Positions 27,693 through 35,500 of a stretch of DNA of 64,000 nt are shown here, one piece after another. A model generated the notes under the pieces. The model was not told the DNA's origin. It did no database searches and saw only the letters and a list, made by a program, of their open reading frames with translations. Position 1 is the first letter of the stretch. Every line of letters begins with the position of its first letter. Origin of the DNA: Chamaea fasciata (Eukaryota > Chordata > Aves > Passeriformes > Sylviidae); the NCBI GenBank assembly GCA_029207755.1, contig JARCOQ010000005.1, positions 48,635,563-48,699,562 of the forward strand. The letters are read 5' to 3'. Made by a program: the position numbers and the translations under genes.

Positions 27693-30600
27693 TGGTTGGG
27701 AGAGTATTGTGTTTTCCTTAAAGCTTGTAATGGGAGAGACTCCTTGTGATCTCAAAAGCAATATTCCAAAACTGAAAAAATTATCCCTTGTACATCGTTC
27801 AAGTACTCAGTTACCATCTCACCCTACAAGTCTAATTGCTTAAGCAAGTGGCTATGCCTCTGGTGTTTCCCCTAGATGCAATTTGTGAAAGCAGGCTGAC
27901 AATTAGACCTCATGTAAAATCTCTCTCTAGATCATTTAAAGTCTCACTTAAATCAGTTGATTGCTTTGTCTAAATTCTTTTCAAAACCTTCTTGTCCTGA
28001 AGAGGAGAAGTAGCTCCACATTTTGGATTTATCTAGAGCTCTTAGAAGCTGCATTTTAAAACTAAATTTTTTAGCCTAATTATGTGTCTACATATGGCCA
28101 TAAATGACTGCTCCAAAATCATTACTTTAGTACTATAATTTGTCTTTCTACACTAGCAGCAATTGTACCTCTTGAACTAAATGGCCAGGTCCCTGTTGTT
28201 TGATTTTATGTGGCATTTTTCAGTTGTTTCTGAAGCATTACATTATATTGGACGTCTACCGGCAGCACCAGAGATGTAGCTTAAGAAGGCAGTTGCATTA
28301 GGCTTTGCTCAACAGAAAACAGAATGAGCATGGATGGAACAAGATCAACAGTGTCCTGAGAGTTGGTGTAGCTGGATGCCTCATTGCTGTGCTGATAGAA
28401 ATTGTTAAGTAAGAAGTTGGTATGCAGGATTTCATGCTAATTTCTTGATGCTTTTTATGCAATGGCCCATCTTGTCCACACAGGGAACAGTGCATGACTT
28501 GGGGTGAAGCATTTCCTAGATTTATGTCTAGATATGTTTAGATAGAAGGAGAAGAACATTAAACCTGTACCTGCTTAATGGAACTAGATCAGATACTAAC
28601 TTGGATAGATCAGTATTCTAATTTTTCTTTTTAGCTGACACATCTGGTAGTGTTCATATTCACTATCTTTATTCCCATATATTTGTTTGCCAGTCACCAG
28701 TGGTTAAAATCAAGATTTATGTGAAGAAAAGAGAATTACTACTCATACTGTAGTACCAGTGCTTCTCTGACTAAGGTTTCCAAATGTAGGTCCCACAGCC
28801 TGCACTTTTTTCTCTGCAGGCTTCTAGCTACCAAAGGATGGGAGGTCATGCTCAGTCTACCTTCTGTGATCTCTAATGGGAAGATGCTAGTCACAAACAC
28901 CATTGCCCTTCAGGCTTGCCCAAGTGGAGAGCACTCATGCAGCCCAGATGAGATATGCTATGCTGACTTCAAAAGCCACAGTTAATCTGGTCAGTCCTTT
29001 TGCATGGACTGTTGCCAAGCAACTTGCTCCTGGTTCCCAATTACAAATAGAGAACCTAAGGCAGAAAAGATAGGGTACACACTGGATTTTCCTGTGCTAA
29101 GGTAAATTTTGGATTATAGAGTCACCAAATCTTTTTTTGTACTGTATTTTAACAGTGAAGAAAAAAATTTAAGTTAAACCCAGAAGATAAACAAATACGT
29201 AGCCATGTCTACAAGAAGAAATGTGTTTTCATTTTCAATTGTCTGGACTAGTTGGAGGTTGATATTCTGTCAAGGGTTTCGGTATAGTTGGTACGACACT
29301 AGATAAGGCCACCTCAGAAAAAGATGTTATAGTACCGCCTGTTTCCCCAACTGCAATGTCCCTGTTCTGTGTCACTTTCTGCTGCCTGCAGAAAAACAGG
29401 AAAATGCACATTGCTTCTACAACTTACTGCTGATTTCAGAAAACTGAGCTCAGTGTTTTTAATCCCCTTCTGAAAGGTGGTCAGGAATAATGTCTCACTT
29501 TCTATGCAGATGCGTCAGTTCTACTATTCAGCCAAAGCCTTTGATGTCCTGGAGAGACTGAACAACAATCCTGAATACTGGGAAGGCAAGAGAGGTGCTT
29601 GTGTGGGTGTATTTCAAATGATTTTAGCTGGCCGAGAAGCAAAGTGAGTATTCTGTGTTGTATCTGAATTTATTTTGCTCTTTTCCTATTTTCAGCTAGC
29701 TGTAAGCCAGAATCATAATCTCAGCTTTAAGACTACATATCATCTTCCAATCTTTTACTGACCTTTCAGAGAATAGACACTCTATCCAGAGGCTCCATAT
29801 GCAGTCTTCAACTTGAAGTGTATCTTCCACACCAACAGTTATAGAGTATATGGTAGAGAATAATTTATGAGCAACTGCTGTGGACTATAAAATACCAAAA
29901 TACTTTAGTCATCATTACTAGGAAAAGCTAGGTTATAAGTGTAGTAGTATTTTCATGAACTGGGGGAAAACAACATCATTTCATGTTGATGGTGTAAGAA
30001 TAGAAAACTATCACATGACATTTTAAGGTACATAGAACAGAACTAAGGAAACATTCAGTCAACACTGTAGGAAGGACATGATTTCTCTAAACAAAGAGCA
30101 GATGAGGCTGTGTTTTCATTAAAATTTGCCTTCTGAAGACACTGACTATGTCACACAAATATACTTACTTGATGAAAGCTTAAAGGAAATCGTCTGTGTT
30201 ACCGATAATTTTGTTTTCAGCCCATTTCACTGGATGGGGGAATGAGAGAGAGTAGTGAAGCTGTATTTAAGAACTGCTCCCTTGTGAATATTCTGCTGTG
30301 ATGCCAGATGGCCATTGTCCTCTGGCCAAAGTTGCTGTTTCCTGCATGACTGTTAGATATGTATCTTGGCTTCCACACCTTCCTTCTATTCACTTCTCTG
30401 CTGGAATAATCTCATTAACTACTATACCTTTCAAGTGTCTTTGTAGCAATCACTGCAGCAGATGCAGGAAAATACACATAGCTTGCCTGTTTTTCAAAAT
30501 ATACAATTAAGTTCTTACTGTAAACTATATGGCAAACTGCAGCAGGATCTACATAGGTTTAATAATAATAGGTTTATTCTATTAGGAATGTTGATTTCCA

Positions 30601-31140
30601 TGTTATTTTTGTGTATGTGTATTGTGCTATGTGTGAAGTGCTTTGGCAGCGTTAAGCTAGATGTTGCCATCCTAAAGACTAGTAAATAACATTAAAGATT
30701 TTTTAAAAGTTTCGTTTGTTCTGAGAAACAATTTTGCAAGAGTGAGGGTATGTATACAAATACACACATATGCATACACTAAACTAATTACATTTAGATG
30801 ATTTTTTTTAACTTATAATTTCTTTACAATTGTGTACAAGGCTTTTTTGTTGGTTGCTTTTTTCGTCTCTGGGTTCGCATCTAGCGTGCATTTTAACCTA
30901 TTCCAGCACTGCAGATGGATGGACCTCTCTGTCTCAGAGGACACATTTTGTGAAATCGTTTGATGTGAGCAGTTTATTGTATCATTTGGGTCTAACCCTC
31001 ACTTAAATCTTTGCTTTCACCTTTGTAGAGAGACTCTGCGGGAAGTACTGCACCTGCTGAAGAGCACTGGTAATTCTCAAGTAGAATACATTGTTCGCAT
31101 CATGAAAAAGTGGGCCAAGGAGAACAGAGTCCCTGTTTGA
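1523..31140 (+). CDS. IFT56: IFT56 (TTC26/DYF-13), intraflagellar transport TPR protein, 3' 13 coding exons
   Basis: The spliced coding sequence is the join of thirteen exons: 1523-1668, 3358-3529, 3920-3994, 5485-5587, 8669-8724, 10511-10564, 10990-11053, 18503-18591, 22465-22548, 24717-24786, 27214-27320, 29510-29643 and 31029-31140. All introns are GT-AG and phases match at every junction. The product is 421 residues ending in TGA. I recognise it from landmarks such as [40 protein letters not shown] and the C-terminal [10 protein letters not shown], nearly identical to mammalian IFT56 as I remember it. The protein is a run of TPR-like helical pairs. In the family it is a peripheral IFT-B subunit that associates with IFT46 and helps carry motility-related and other cargo along the ciliary axoneme; loss causes short or poorly motile cilia. 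About 133 N-terminal residues are encoded left of the window. No frameshift or internal stop is seen, so the gene looks intact. Confidence 0.97.
2491..2949 (-). mobile_element. Solo LTR (endogenous retrovirus) in IFT56 intron
   Basis: A 459-base block with matching inverted ends, TGATGCCTT at 2491 and AAGGCATCA ending at 2949, flanked on both sides by TAAT (2487-2490 and 2950-2953), a 4-base target-site duplication. Read on the minus strand it shows a TATA-like GTATAAAAG and, near the 3' end, A/T-rich sequence fit for polyadenylation. No viral coding region lies beside it, so it is a solo LTR left by recombination. The 4-base duplication suggests an ERV1-type (gammaretrovirus-like) element; the body resembles LTRs seen repeatedly in bird genomes, but I could not run a library search. 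Confidence 0.8.
3358..3529 (+). CDS. IFT56: IFT56 coding exon b
   Basis: The acceptor is CCTGCAG at 3357. The first base completes the split arginine codon, followed by [20 protein letters not shown], a clear TPR pair, then the [14 protein letters not shown] and [18 protein letters not shown] helices. The donor is GTATCT at 3530, which lacks the G at +5. The exon ends in phase 0. Confidence 0.96.
3530..3919 (+). other. IFT56 intron, no other feature seen
   Basis: A 390-base intron between exons b and c with normal ends. I see no repeat or structured element in it. Confidence 0.8.
3920..3994 (+). CDS. IFT56: IFT56 coding exon c
   Basis: A 75-base exon between the acceptor TTCCAG (3919) and a consensus donor GTAAGT (3995). 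It encodes [20 protein letters not shown] followed by IKHNL, in phase 0 at both ends. It is collinear with the mammalian protein, with a few conservative changes. Confidence 0.95.
4952..5098 (+). mobile_element. Short LTR-like fragment in IFT56 intron
   Basis: About 147 bases beginning TGTGGTGGGAG and ending CCTATAGCGACA, with an internal AATAAA (about 5026-5031) followed by a CpG-bearing, T-rich stretch that looks like R-U5 of a retroviral LTR. The TG/CA ends and poly(A) signal placement support an LTR. Its short length and the lack of a clear target-site duplication suggest a truncated copy or an unusually short LTR. The family was not identified. Confidence 0.5.
5485..5587 (+). CDS. IFT56: IFT56 coding exon d
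   Basis: The acceptor is TTTGCAG at 5484 and the donor is GTAAAT at 5588. The exon encodes [20 protein letters not shown] then [14 protein letters not shown], one of the most conserved stretches of the family. It ends one base into an aspartate codon. Confidence 0.96.
6150..7200 (-). mobile_element. CR1 LINE fragment (old), minus orientation
   Basis: About 1 kb within the IFT56 intron resembles the reverse complement of the CR1 3' region: the segment around CAGGTTGCTTAAAGCCTTGT, the TCTCCTCAGCCCTC segment, the part around AACCTGGACACAGTACTC, CCCTGGGGCATTC, and the end near GGTAAATCCATG. The right part corresponds to the end of the reverse transcriptase ORF. It has many substitutions and small gaps relative to the family pattern, and the terminal octamer repeats are missing on the left, so it is an inactive old copy. 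Short frames across it are broken. Confidence 0.85.
7814..7830. repeat. Poly(A) tract (A17)
   Basis: A run of 17 A in the intron between exons d and e. It may be the tail of an unrecognised retrocopy or a simple repeat; no flanking duplication was found. Confidence 0.8.
8669..8724 (+). CDS. IFT56: IFT56 coding exon e
   Basis: A 56-base exon with acceptor ATTTCAG (8668) and donor GTAATT (8725). It completes the split aspartate codon and encodes [19 protein letters not shown], ending in phase 0. It was found by phase and homology. Confidence 0.95.
8725..10510 (+). other. IFT56 intron, no recognised feature
   Basis: A 1786-base intron between exons e and f. It contains a G/A-rich patch (about 9351-9390), a small 10-base direct duplication (ACTTGAAAGT twice near 9481-9500) and a long T tract before the acceptor. 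I recognise no repeat family. Confidence 0.7.
10511..10564 (+). CDS. IFT56: IFT56 coding exon f
   Basis: A 54-base exon behind a long T tract and CCCAG (10510), with a consensus donor GTGAGT (10565). It encodes [18 protein letters not shown], in phase 0 at both ends, and matches the mammalian protein in this segment as I recall it. Confidence 0.95.
10565..10989 (+). other. IFT56 intron, no other feature seen
   Basis: A 425-base intron between exons f and g with a pyrimidine-rich acceptor. Nothing else is evident. Confidence 0.8.
10990..11053 (+). CDS. IFT56: IFT56 coding exon g
   Basis: The acceptor is TTCTTCCAG (10989) and the donor is GTATGC (11054). The exon encodes [20 protein letters not shown] then Cys, and ends one base into an aspartate codon. 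It forms part of a TPR helix. Confidence 0.95.
12922..12979. repeat. Perfect 10-bp inverted repeat plus direct repeat
   Basis: AATGTACAAT (12922-12931), a GGGG loop, then ATTGTACATT (12936-12945) form a perfect hairpin. The right arm begins a 21 to 22-base unit (ATTGTACATTAAATAAACAT and two further bases) that is repeated immediately with one deletion and one change (to 12979). Confidence 0.8.
13621..13978 (-). mobile_element. Solo LTR (endogenous retrovirus), minus orientation
   Basis: A GC-richer block in an AT-rich intron with TGTGA at its left edge and TCACA at its right. On the minus strand it ends in a stretch with TTTAATAAATCTTC (poly(A) signal) followed by an A-rich part, then GTTGTTTCTCACA, the usual layout of an LTR 3' end. 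A TATA-like TTATATTG lies near 13934-13941. The right boundary is uncertain and no clean target-site duplication was found. No retroviral genes adjoin it. Confidence 0.65.
15183..15750 (+). mobile_element. Solo ERVL-type LTR, + orientation
   Basis: A 568-base element starting TGTCCCAG and ending AAACCACAACA. I recognise its order of segments from a common avian ERVL LTR: GGGATAGAGTTAA, GTATGAGAATAATGTTGATA, CATGCTCTGCCAGTGAG, ACTGGGGGGAGTTGGC, GTGAGCAATTGTATT, a pyrimidine repeat, then ATCTCAACCCACAAGTT. The 5 bases on either side (GCCCA and GTCTA) differ only by two C/T transitions, so they may be a decayed 5-base target-site duplication. A (CT)n run has expanded inside it. This LTR type is abundant in neoavian birds, which supports the host assignment. 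Confidence 0.88.
15552..15580. repeat. (CT)n microsatellite within ERVL LTR
   Basis: About 14 CT units inside the LTR, at the place where this LTR type has a pyrimidine-rich tract. It is likely length-variable. Confidence 0.9.
18503..18591 (+). CDS. IFT56: IFT56 coding exon h
   Basis: This exon follows the longest intron of the gene in the window (7449 bases). The acceptor is TTTTAG (18502) and the donor is GTTAGT (18592). It encodes [20 protein letters not shown] then [10 protein letters not shown], in phase with exon g. Confidence 0.95.
18592..22464 (+). other. IFT56 intron with AAAG microsatellite
   Basis: A 3.9 kb intron between exons h and i. Apart from the tetranucleotide repeat, I see no recognisable element or gene in it. 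Confidence 0.7.
20579..20638. repeat. (GAAA)15 microsatellite
   Basis: About fifteen uninterrupted GAAA units, followed by two CAAA-type units. The open frames on both strands here (runs of KERK or FLSF) are artefacts of the repeat. Confidence 0.95.
22465..22548 (+). CDS. IFT56: IFT56 coding exon i
   Basis: The acceptor is TTTTTCAG (22464) and the donor is GTATGT (22549). It encodes [20 protein letters not shown] then GNFSEAEE, in phase 0 at both ends. [17 protein letters not shown] is a typical TPR helix A/B pattern. Confidence 0.95.
22549..24716 (+). other. IFT56 intron between exons i and j
   Basis: Contains a T17 tract at 23254-23270 and a relatively GC-rich patch at about 24395-24600. 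I do not recognise any repeat family or gene. Confidence 0.65.
24717..24786 (+). CDS. IFT56: IFT56 coding exon j
   Basis: The acceptor is TTCCTGCAG (24716) and the donor is GTGAGT (24787). It encodes [20 protein letters not shown] then ARC, plus one base of a tyrosine codon completed in the next exon. Reading on without splicing would give a different residue, so the donor is fixed by phase. Confidence 0.95.
24787..27213 (+). other. IFT56 intron between exons j and k
   Basis: AT-rich, with a T-run near 26811-26823. No gene or repeat family is recognised. Confidence 0.7.
27214..27320 (+). CDS. IFT56: IFT56 coding exon k
   Basis: The acceptor is TTTATTTCAG (27213) and the donor is GTGAGT (27321). 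It encodes [20 protein letters not shown] then [16 protein letters not shown]. It contains another TPR-like pair and ends in phase 0. Confidence 0.95.
27321..29509 (+). other. IFT56 intron between exons k and l
   Basis: Contains a T27 tract at 27667-27693. The rest is sequence in which I see no recognisable feature. Confidence 0.7.
27667..27693. repeat. Poly(T) tract (T27)
   Basis: An uninterrupted run of 27 T, followed by GGTTGGGAG. It could be the tail of a minus-strand retrocopy, but no recognisable body lies to the right. Confidence 0.85.
29510..29643 (+). CDS. IFT56: IFT56 coding exon l
   Basis: The acceptor is CTATGCAG (29509) and the donor is GTGAGT (29644). It encodes [40 protein letters not shown] and GREA, plus two bases of a lysine codon. 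The sequence is near-identical to the mammalian C-terminal region. Confidence 0.95.
29644..31028 (+). other. IFT56 last intron
   Basis: A 1385-base intron between exons l and m. I see nothing in it apart from normal splice ends. Confidence 0.75.
31029..31140 (+). CDS. IFT56: IFT56 terminal coding exon m
   Basis: The acceptor is CTTTGTAG (31028). The first base completes the lysine codon, then [20 protein letters not shown] and [16 protein letters not shown] are followed by TGA at 31138-31140. This is the expected C terminus of the family. Confidence 0.96.
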
Positions 31141-31684
31141 GTCAGTGTCACAAAATGAACCAGGTCAGTTGTTACTGTATGTCTGGCTGTGTCTGACTGC
31201 AAGATAAGGGTCTCAGTTTCTCCTGTGCAATCTGGATATCTCCTTCCTTGCCGGACTTTAGGCATTGAAGCAGGCTGACCCGTGTGAGGAAGAGTGTTCT
31301 GCAGTGAGATTCAAAACATACAGGAAGTTGGGTTTTGGTGGTCTGTTTTTTTGGTTTTTGTTTTTGTTTTTTTAATTAAAATTTCTTTTGTACTTCTTCT
31401 GTTGCACCACTCTATTCCTCTAAGTTACATTTTTTCAATAGTAGTTTCAACTGTCCACAAAATCAAAGTGCTCCTCAAATGTTCCCCAGATTCTTCCACA
31501 AGAGTTACTGAACTGCATGGTGAGTGGGTTTTTTCCAGCAAGCCTTTTGGCCTCTGGAGAAGAATCATTTGTTACATGACTCAGAAAAACCTACTTCAGC
31601 AAGTGAGGGAATGTGGCAAATAGAGATGGTCACAGTGATACCACTAGGCACTGCTAGGGTATCAGATAATACAAAAGGCTTAAC

Positions 31685-32020
31685 ATAGAATTATATAATC
31701 ATAAAATGGCTTGGGTTGGAACGGCCATTAAAGATCATCTAGTTCCAACCTGCCATGGACAGGTACATCTTTCACTCAGAGCTGCTCAGCTTCCTCAGAG
31801 CTTTACCCAACCTGGCCTTAAACAGTTCAAGGGATGGGCCATCCACAACTGCTCTGGGTAACTTGGTCCAGTGCCTCACCATCCTCATAGTAAAAAATTT
31901 CTTCCTGATATCTTAGCTAAACATAATCTCAGTGTGAAACCATTCCCTCTTGTCTTGTCATTACATGCCCTTGTGAAAAGTCTCTCTTCTTTAGGACTTT
32001 TATAGATTACCTGTCTGGGG
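31685..32020 (-). mobile_element. CR1 LINE 3' fragment within IFT56 3' UTR
   Basis: The left end shows decayed copies of the CR1 terminal octamer (TAGAATTATATAATCATAAAA), then TGGCTTGGGTTGGAACGG, AAAGATCATCTAGTTCCAAC, CAACCTGGCCTTAAACAGTT, CAGTGCCTCACCATCCTCAT and ATTTCTTCCTGATATC. This is the reverse complement of the classic CR1 3' end, so the element is in minus orientation and 5'-truncated, as most copies are. It lies in the putative 3' UTR of IFT56. Confidence 0.92.
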
Positions 32021-32553
32021 TAAAATACAAAACATATTCTGAGGAATATCCTTTTCTGCATGAATTTCAATTACCAATACCTTAATTTGGGAGTTTTTTG
32101 TCTGTAAGGATTGTTTTCTCTCTTATCATCTTTTTCACAGCATGGAGACTTATTTGACTGACAGTATTGTTCAATCTCACTTTGAAATTTAACACTCAAA
32201 ACATCTGTTCATGTTAATATAGTTCACATGAGAACTTTAGCAATCTGATGGATAAAAAGATCTTTTGAATGATTTCCTTCAGCATTTACCACTGTTGTGA
32301 GCAATATATTCATTATACTTTTGGATATATTATACTCTCCTGTGTTTTTAAGGAGAGGAGTTCAGGGAATACATAATTCTAAGAGAAGGCAACAGTTGTA
32401 ACATAAAAATGTGTTGACATTTGGTAGTAAAAAACATTTGTATGTTATTTGTAAAAGGAAACTTTACATTTTATAAATTTGTAAAATACTTAAGTATTTT
32501 TTTATCTTTTGAGGGGAATTCAGATTACCATATTCTCTACTGTCTGTGCATTG

Positions 32554-32559
32554 ATTAAA
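32554..32559 (+). terminator. Candidate poly(A) signal ATTAAA for IFT56
   Basis: ATTAAA about 1.4 kb after the IFT56 stop codon, followed 25 to 50 bases later by T/G-rich sequence (TTGGTCTGTGTTGCTT). It fits a vertebrate cleavage and polyadenylation site, but other signals exist on both sides. Confidence 0.45.
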
Positions 32560-32599
32560 GCTCTTATTTGAATCTACAGTTGTATGTCTAATTGGTCTG

Positions 32600-35500
32600 T
32601 GTTGCTTCATGCTGCAGAAGTTGAAATAGTATATTCATTTTGCTGTGGAAGAGGGCAGGTTTGTGGCCAATGGCCTTGGTCCCGATCTTACGGTAGTTTG
32701 CTGAAACTAAGGCAGCTGGGTGTATGTGGAGCATGCACACCTTTCTGCATATAATGTGTCTGGTTTTACTGCTTTAAGCAAAAAATGCAGGTATCATTGT
32801 TCAGGTGTCTAAAAGTACATTGATAGTTGTGGTTACTTGCACTTAAATCTAGAAACTGATCCACCACACTAGCAACAATAAGCCTTTCAGCAGGGGCACT
32901 CATTCAAAAGAGGTGAGAAAGGAGCAGTATCTTCACTGGAAGCAGTTACAAAACACTTCACTCTTGAACAGCATTTTTCTTTTTCATCTGAGTTTAATTA
33001 ACTTGGAAACAGATTGGGAATACAATTATGAATCTTGGTACAAAGCTTAAAAAGTCATGTTGGTGGCTTTGTAGCAGATGTTAAATGCATCTAATTACTC
33101 CCTTTATTGAAGCCTAACCTGCAGGAGAGCTGAAGAGCATCCAAATCCATTACAGACCATTTTACGTGTTGGTTGAATCTTCTGAAATAACTGTGATGGT
33201 TTTGCAGCATAAGGGCTTGGGGGCCAATTTTAAATTCTCTTGTCTGTGACCAGGGAGGAAGCTTTTTTTAAAACCTCACCTTTATTTACTGTAGCCATAA
33301 TGTCATATGTGATATGCTAAATAGCATGGGGTTTAGCATAGTGCATTTTATTGCCTGGTAATAAAGCTTTTGTCATTTAAGATATAACAGGGGACTGCAG
33401 GGCTTTGCCTTGAGCAGTGATGAAATAAGGTATTTTACATACTTAGGATTTAGCATTTAGGTCTTGGTAATAGAACATATATGCAGGTACTATTAAAATG
33501 CAGAACAAAAAAGTACTGAAATACTGGTGGTTATTTTACCTTAGAAATACATCTAGAATGTGTGTTCCATTGTTTAATCTGAGGCCATATTCAAAGAACA
33601 GAGATAAGAAGTTGCCTTAGCTGATGCAAAAATGAAAGGTAGTTAAGAACAGATAAAATTTTATCCCTGTCCATTTCCATATTTCCCTAAACTGTGGAAC
33701 TTTAAATAGTCAAGATATTTTAAATAGGATGCCTGGGAGTGAAGGTAGGTGTGGAGGAAAACGAGAAAAGTGACCTATTGAGCAAGCAGGCAGTGAAGAC
33801 AAGTGCAGTCTGGGAAATGGGTAAATTTATTGGGTCAGAAGTAAGTGAATATAAAACTGAAACAGTGGCATTTCAGATAATGTAATGAAAGGAAGACTAA
33901 GGCAGAAAGAAATTGCTGCATCATTATAATTTCAAGGAAGAATGTGGAAATTAGAGTTATTTCTTATACTCTGAATAAGCATCTGATTCTGGAAAAATAA
34001 GCTACAGGGAATGCACAGAAGGTACTGTGCTAGCAATCATAGCATTAATAGTGACTAGTAGAGAAAGCCAAACCCCAAACAGCATGTAACTGCTTTTAGT
34101 TGGGTGCTGACCCATTCCTGATGGATAAGAAAGTCAACCTTGAATTAAACTTGTAAATATCTGAACAACAGCTTTGAGAGTACCATCTAAGTGAGTTAAA
34201 CTGTAGGTGGCAAGTTCACTGTCAGAGAAAAGTCATGTCACATTATACCTCTGGACTGTAGCAGGCATTTAGGTTTATGTGGTTCCCTCAACTGGAAGCT
34301 GGCTCATTGATCTTCATAAGAAAGCTGTCTGATCGTGAATGAGGAACTCGGCTTTTAGGTAGTCAGACACAAGTAAACAATTACCTGCATGGCGTTAGCT
34401 TCACTATATGGCACCTATACATACATTGAAGAAAACATCTAGATTTTGCCCACTGGTTTACTCTTTAACCATTTTTCCTCTGTATTATCTCCAGAAGTAA
34501 CTTCCACTCATTCTTTTTGAAGTTTCATTTCCAAATTTCCATCTTCCCTTTCAATTACATGGTCATTGAACAAGTGGACAATTGCATGGAAGTAACCAGT
34601 AACCTTAAAATCAAGTCATTAATCAACTGCTAGATAAGCTGCCTTGACACTACGTAATGCAAGATGGTAGATTTCACCAGTGTTGAATCCAATAACTAAC
34701 TTGACTTACCATTAAATACTTGCCAGAAAAACTTAAGTGTTAATTTGAAGATGGATAATGAAAAATCCATAGTTTTATTTTGAAATTTATTCACATGGTT
34801 AAATCATATTTGTTTTTTTAGAAATTGTACCTTAATTCTAAATTCAACTTCTTTAGCCTTGTTTTCGAATGTTAAGTTCTTCCAATGTTCATCATTCTGT
34901 TAACCATTAAAGCCCAGCATTCTTTGGTTTGGTTTGGTTTTCTGGTGGTTTTTTTTCATTGTTAGGTGTGCTTAAAGTGCAGCAAGTCCATTCTTGTTTG
35001 TAGGAAAGAGAGCTTCCCCTGTAAAGGTGTTTTGCAGGCTGGAAAACTGGCAGTTGGTTTGTCAACAGATTTTTTTTAAAACATGGCTGTTTAGCACTGG
35101 GCGTAATCTATCTCTGTATAGAACTTTGGAATGTATATATGTAACATTGGAAAATGCTTGTCCATAGGGCTGCTTGCTGTTCTCCTACATGGGTACTTAA
35201 AGACTCATTCATGCTTTTTGCCATATTATCACAGGGGAACCTTGCATTAAACTGGTTCTTGGCTGGGACGTGTTATCTAGGATTTTTCCAAAACTGGTAT
35301 TTTCCAGAATACAGTTTGTGCTTTGGAAGAGACAGCCTGTCTTTTGTTCTACAAAAATACATTTTGTTCAAATTGGCTCATTTTTCAGCTTATGTAGATC
35401 ACTCTGCATGGCTACTTATCCCCACTAATTACTAGTTTGTTTCTCTGTAGCTATTTATTAGCACAGCTTTCCAGCTATATCTGGGTCATCAAGGGGTATG

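Larger units (their letters stand above)
31141..32585 (+). other. IFT56: Putative IFT56 3' UTR
   Basis: Sequence downstream of the IFT56 stop without further coding potential. A candidate poly(A) signal ATTAAA at 32554-32559 is followed by a T/G-rich stretch (about 32580-32612), the usual layout of a cleavage site. An earlier ATTAAA lies at 31375-31380 and an AATAAA at 33360-33365, so shorter or longer UTRs are possible. A CR1 LINE fragment sits inside this UTR. The end point is an inference. Confidence 0.5.
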
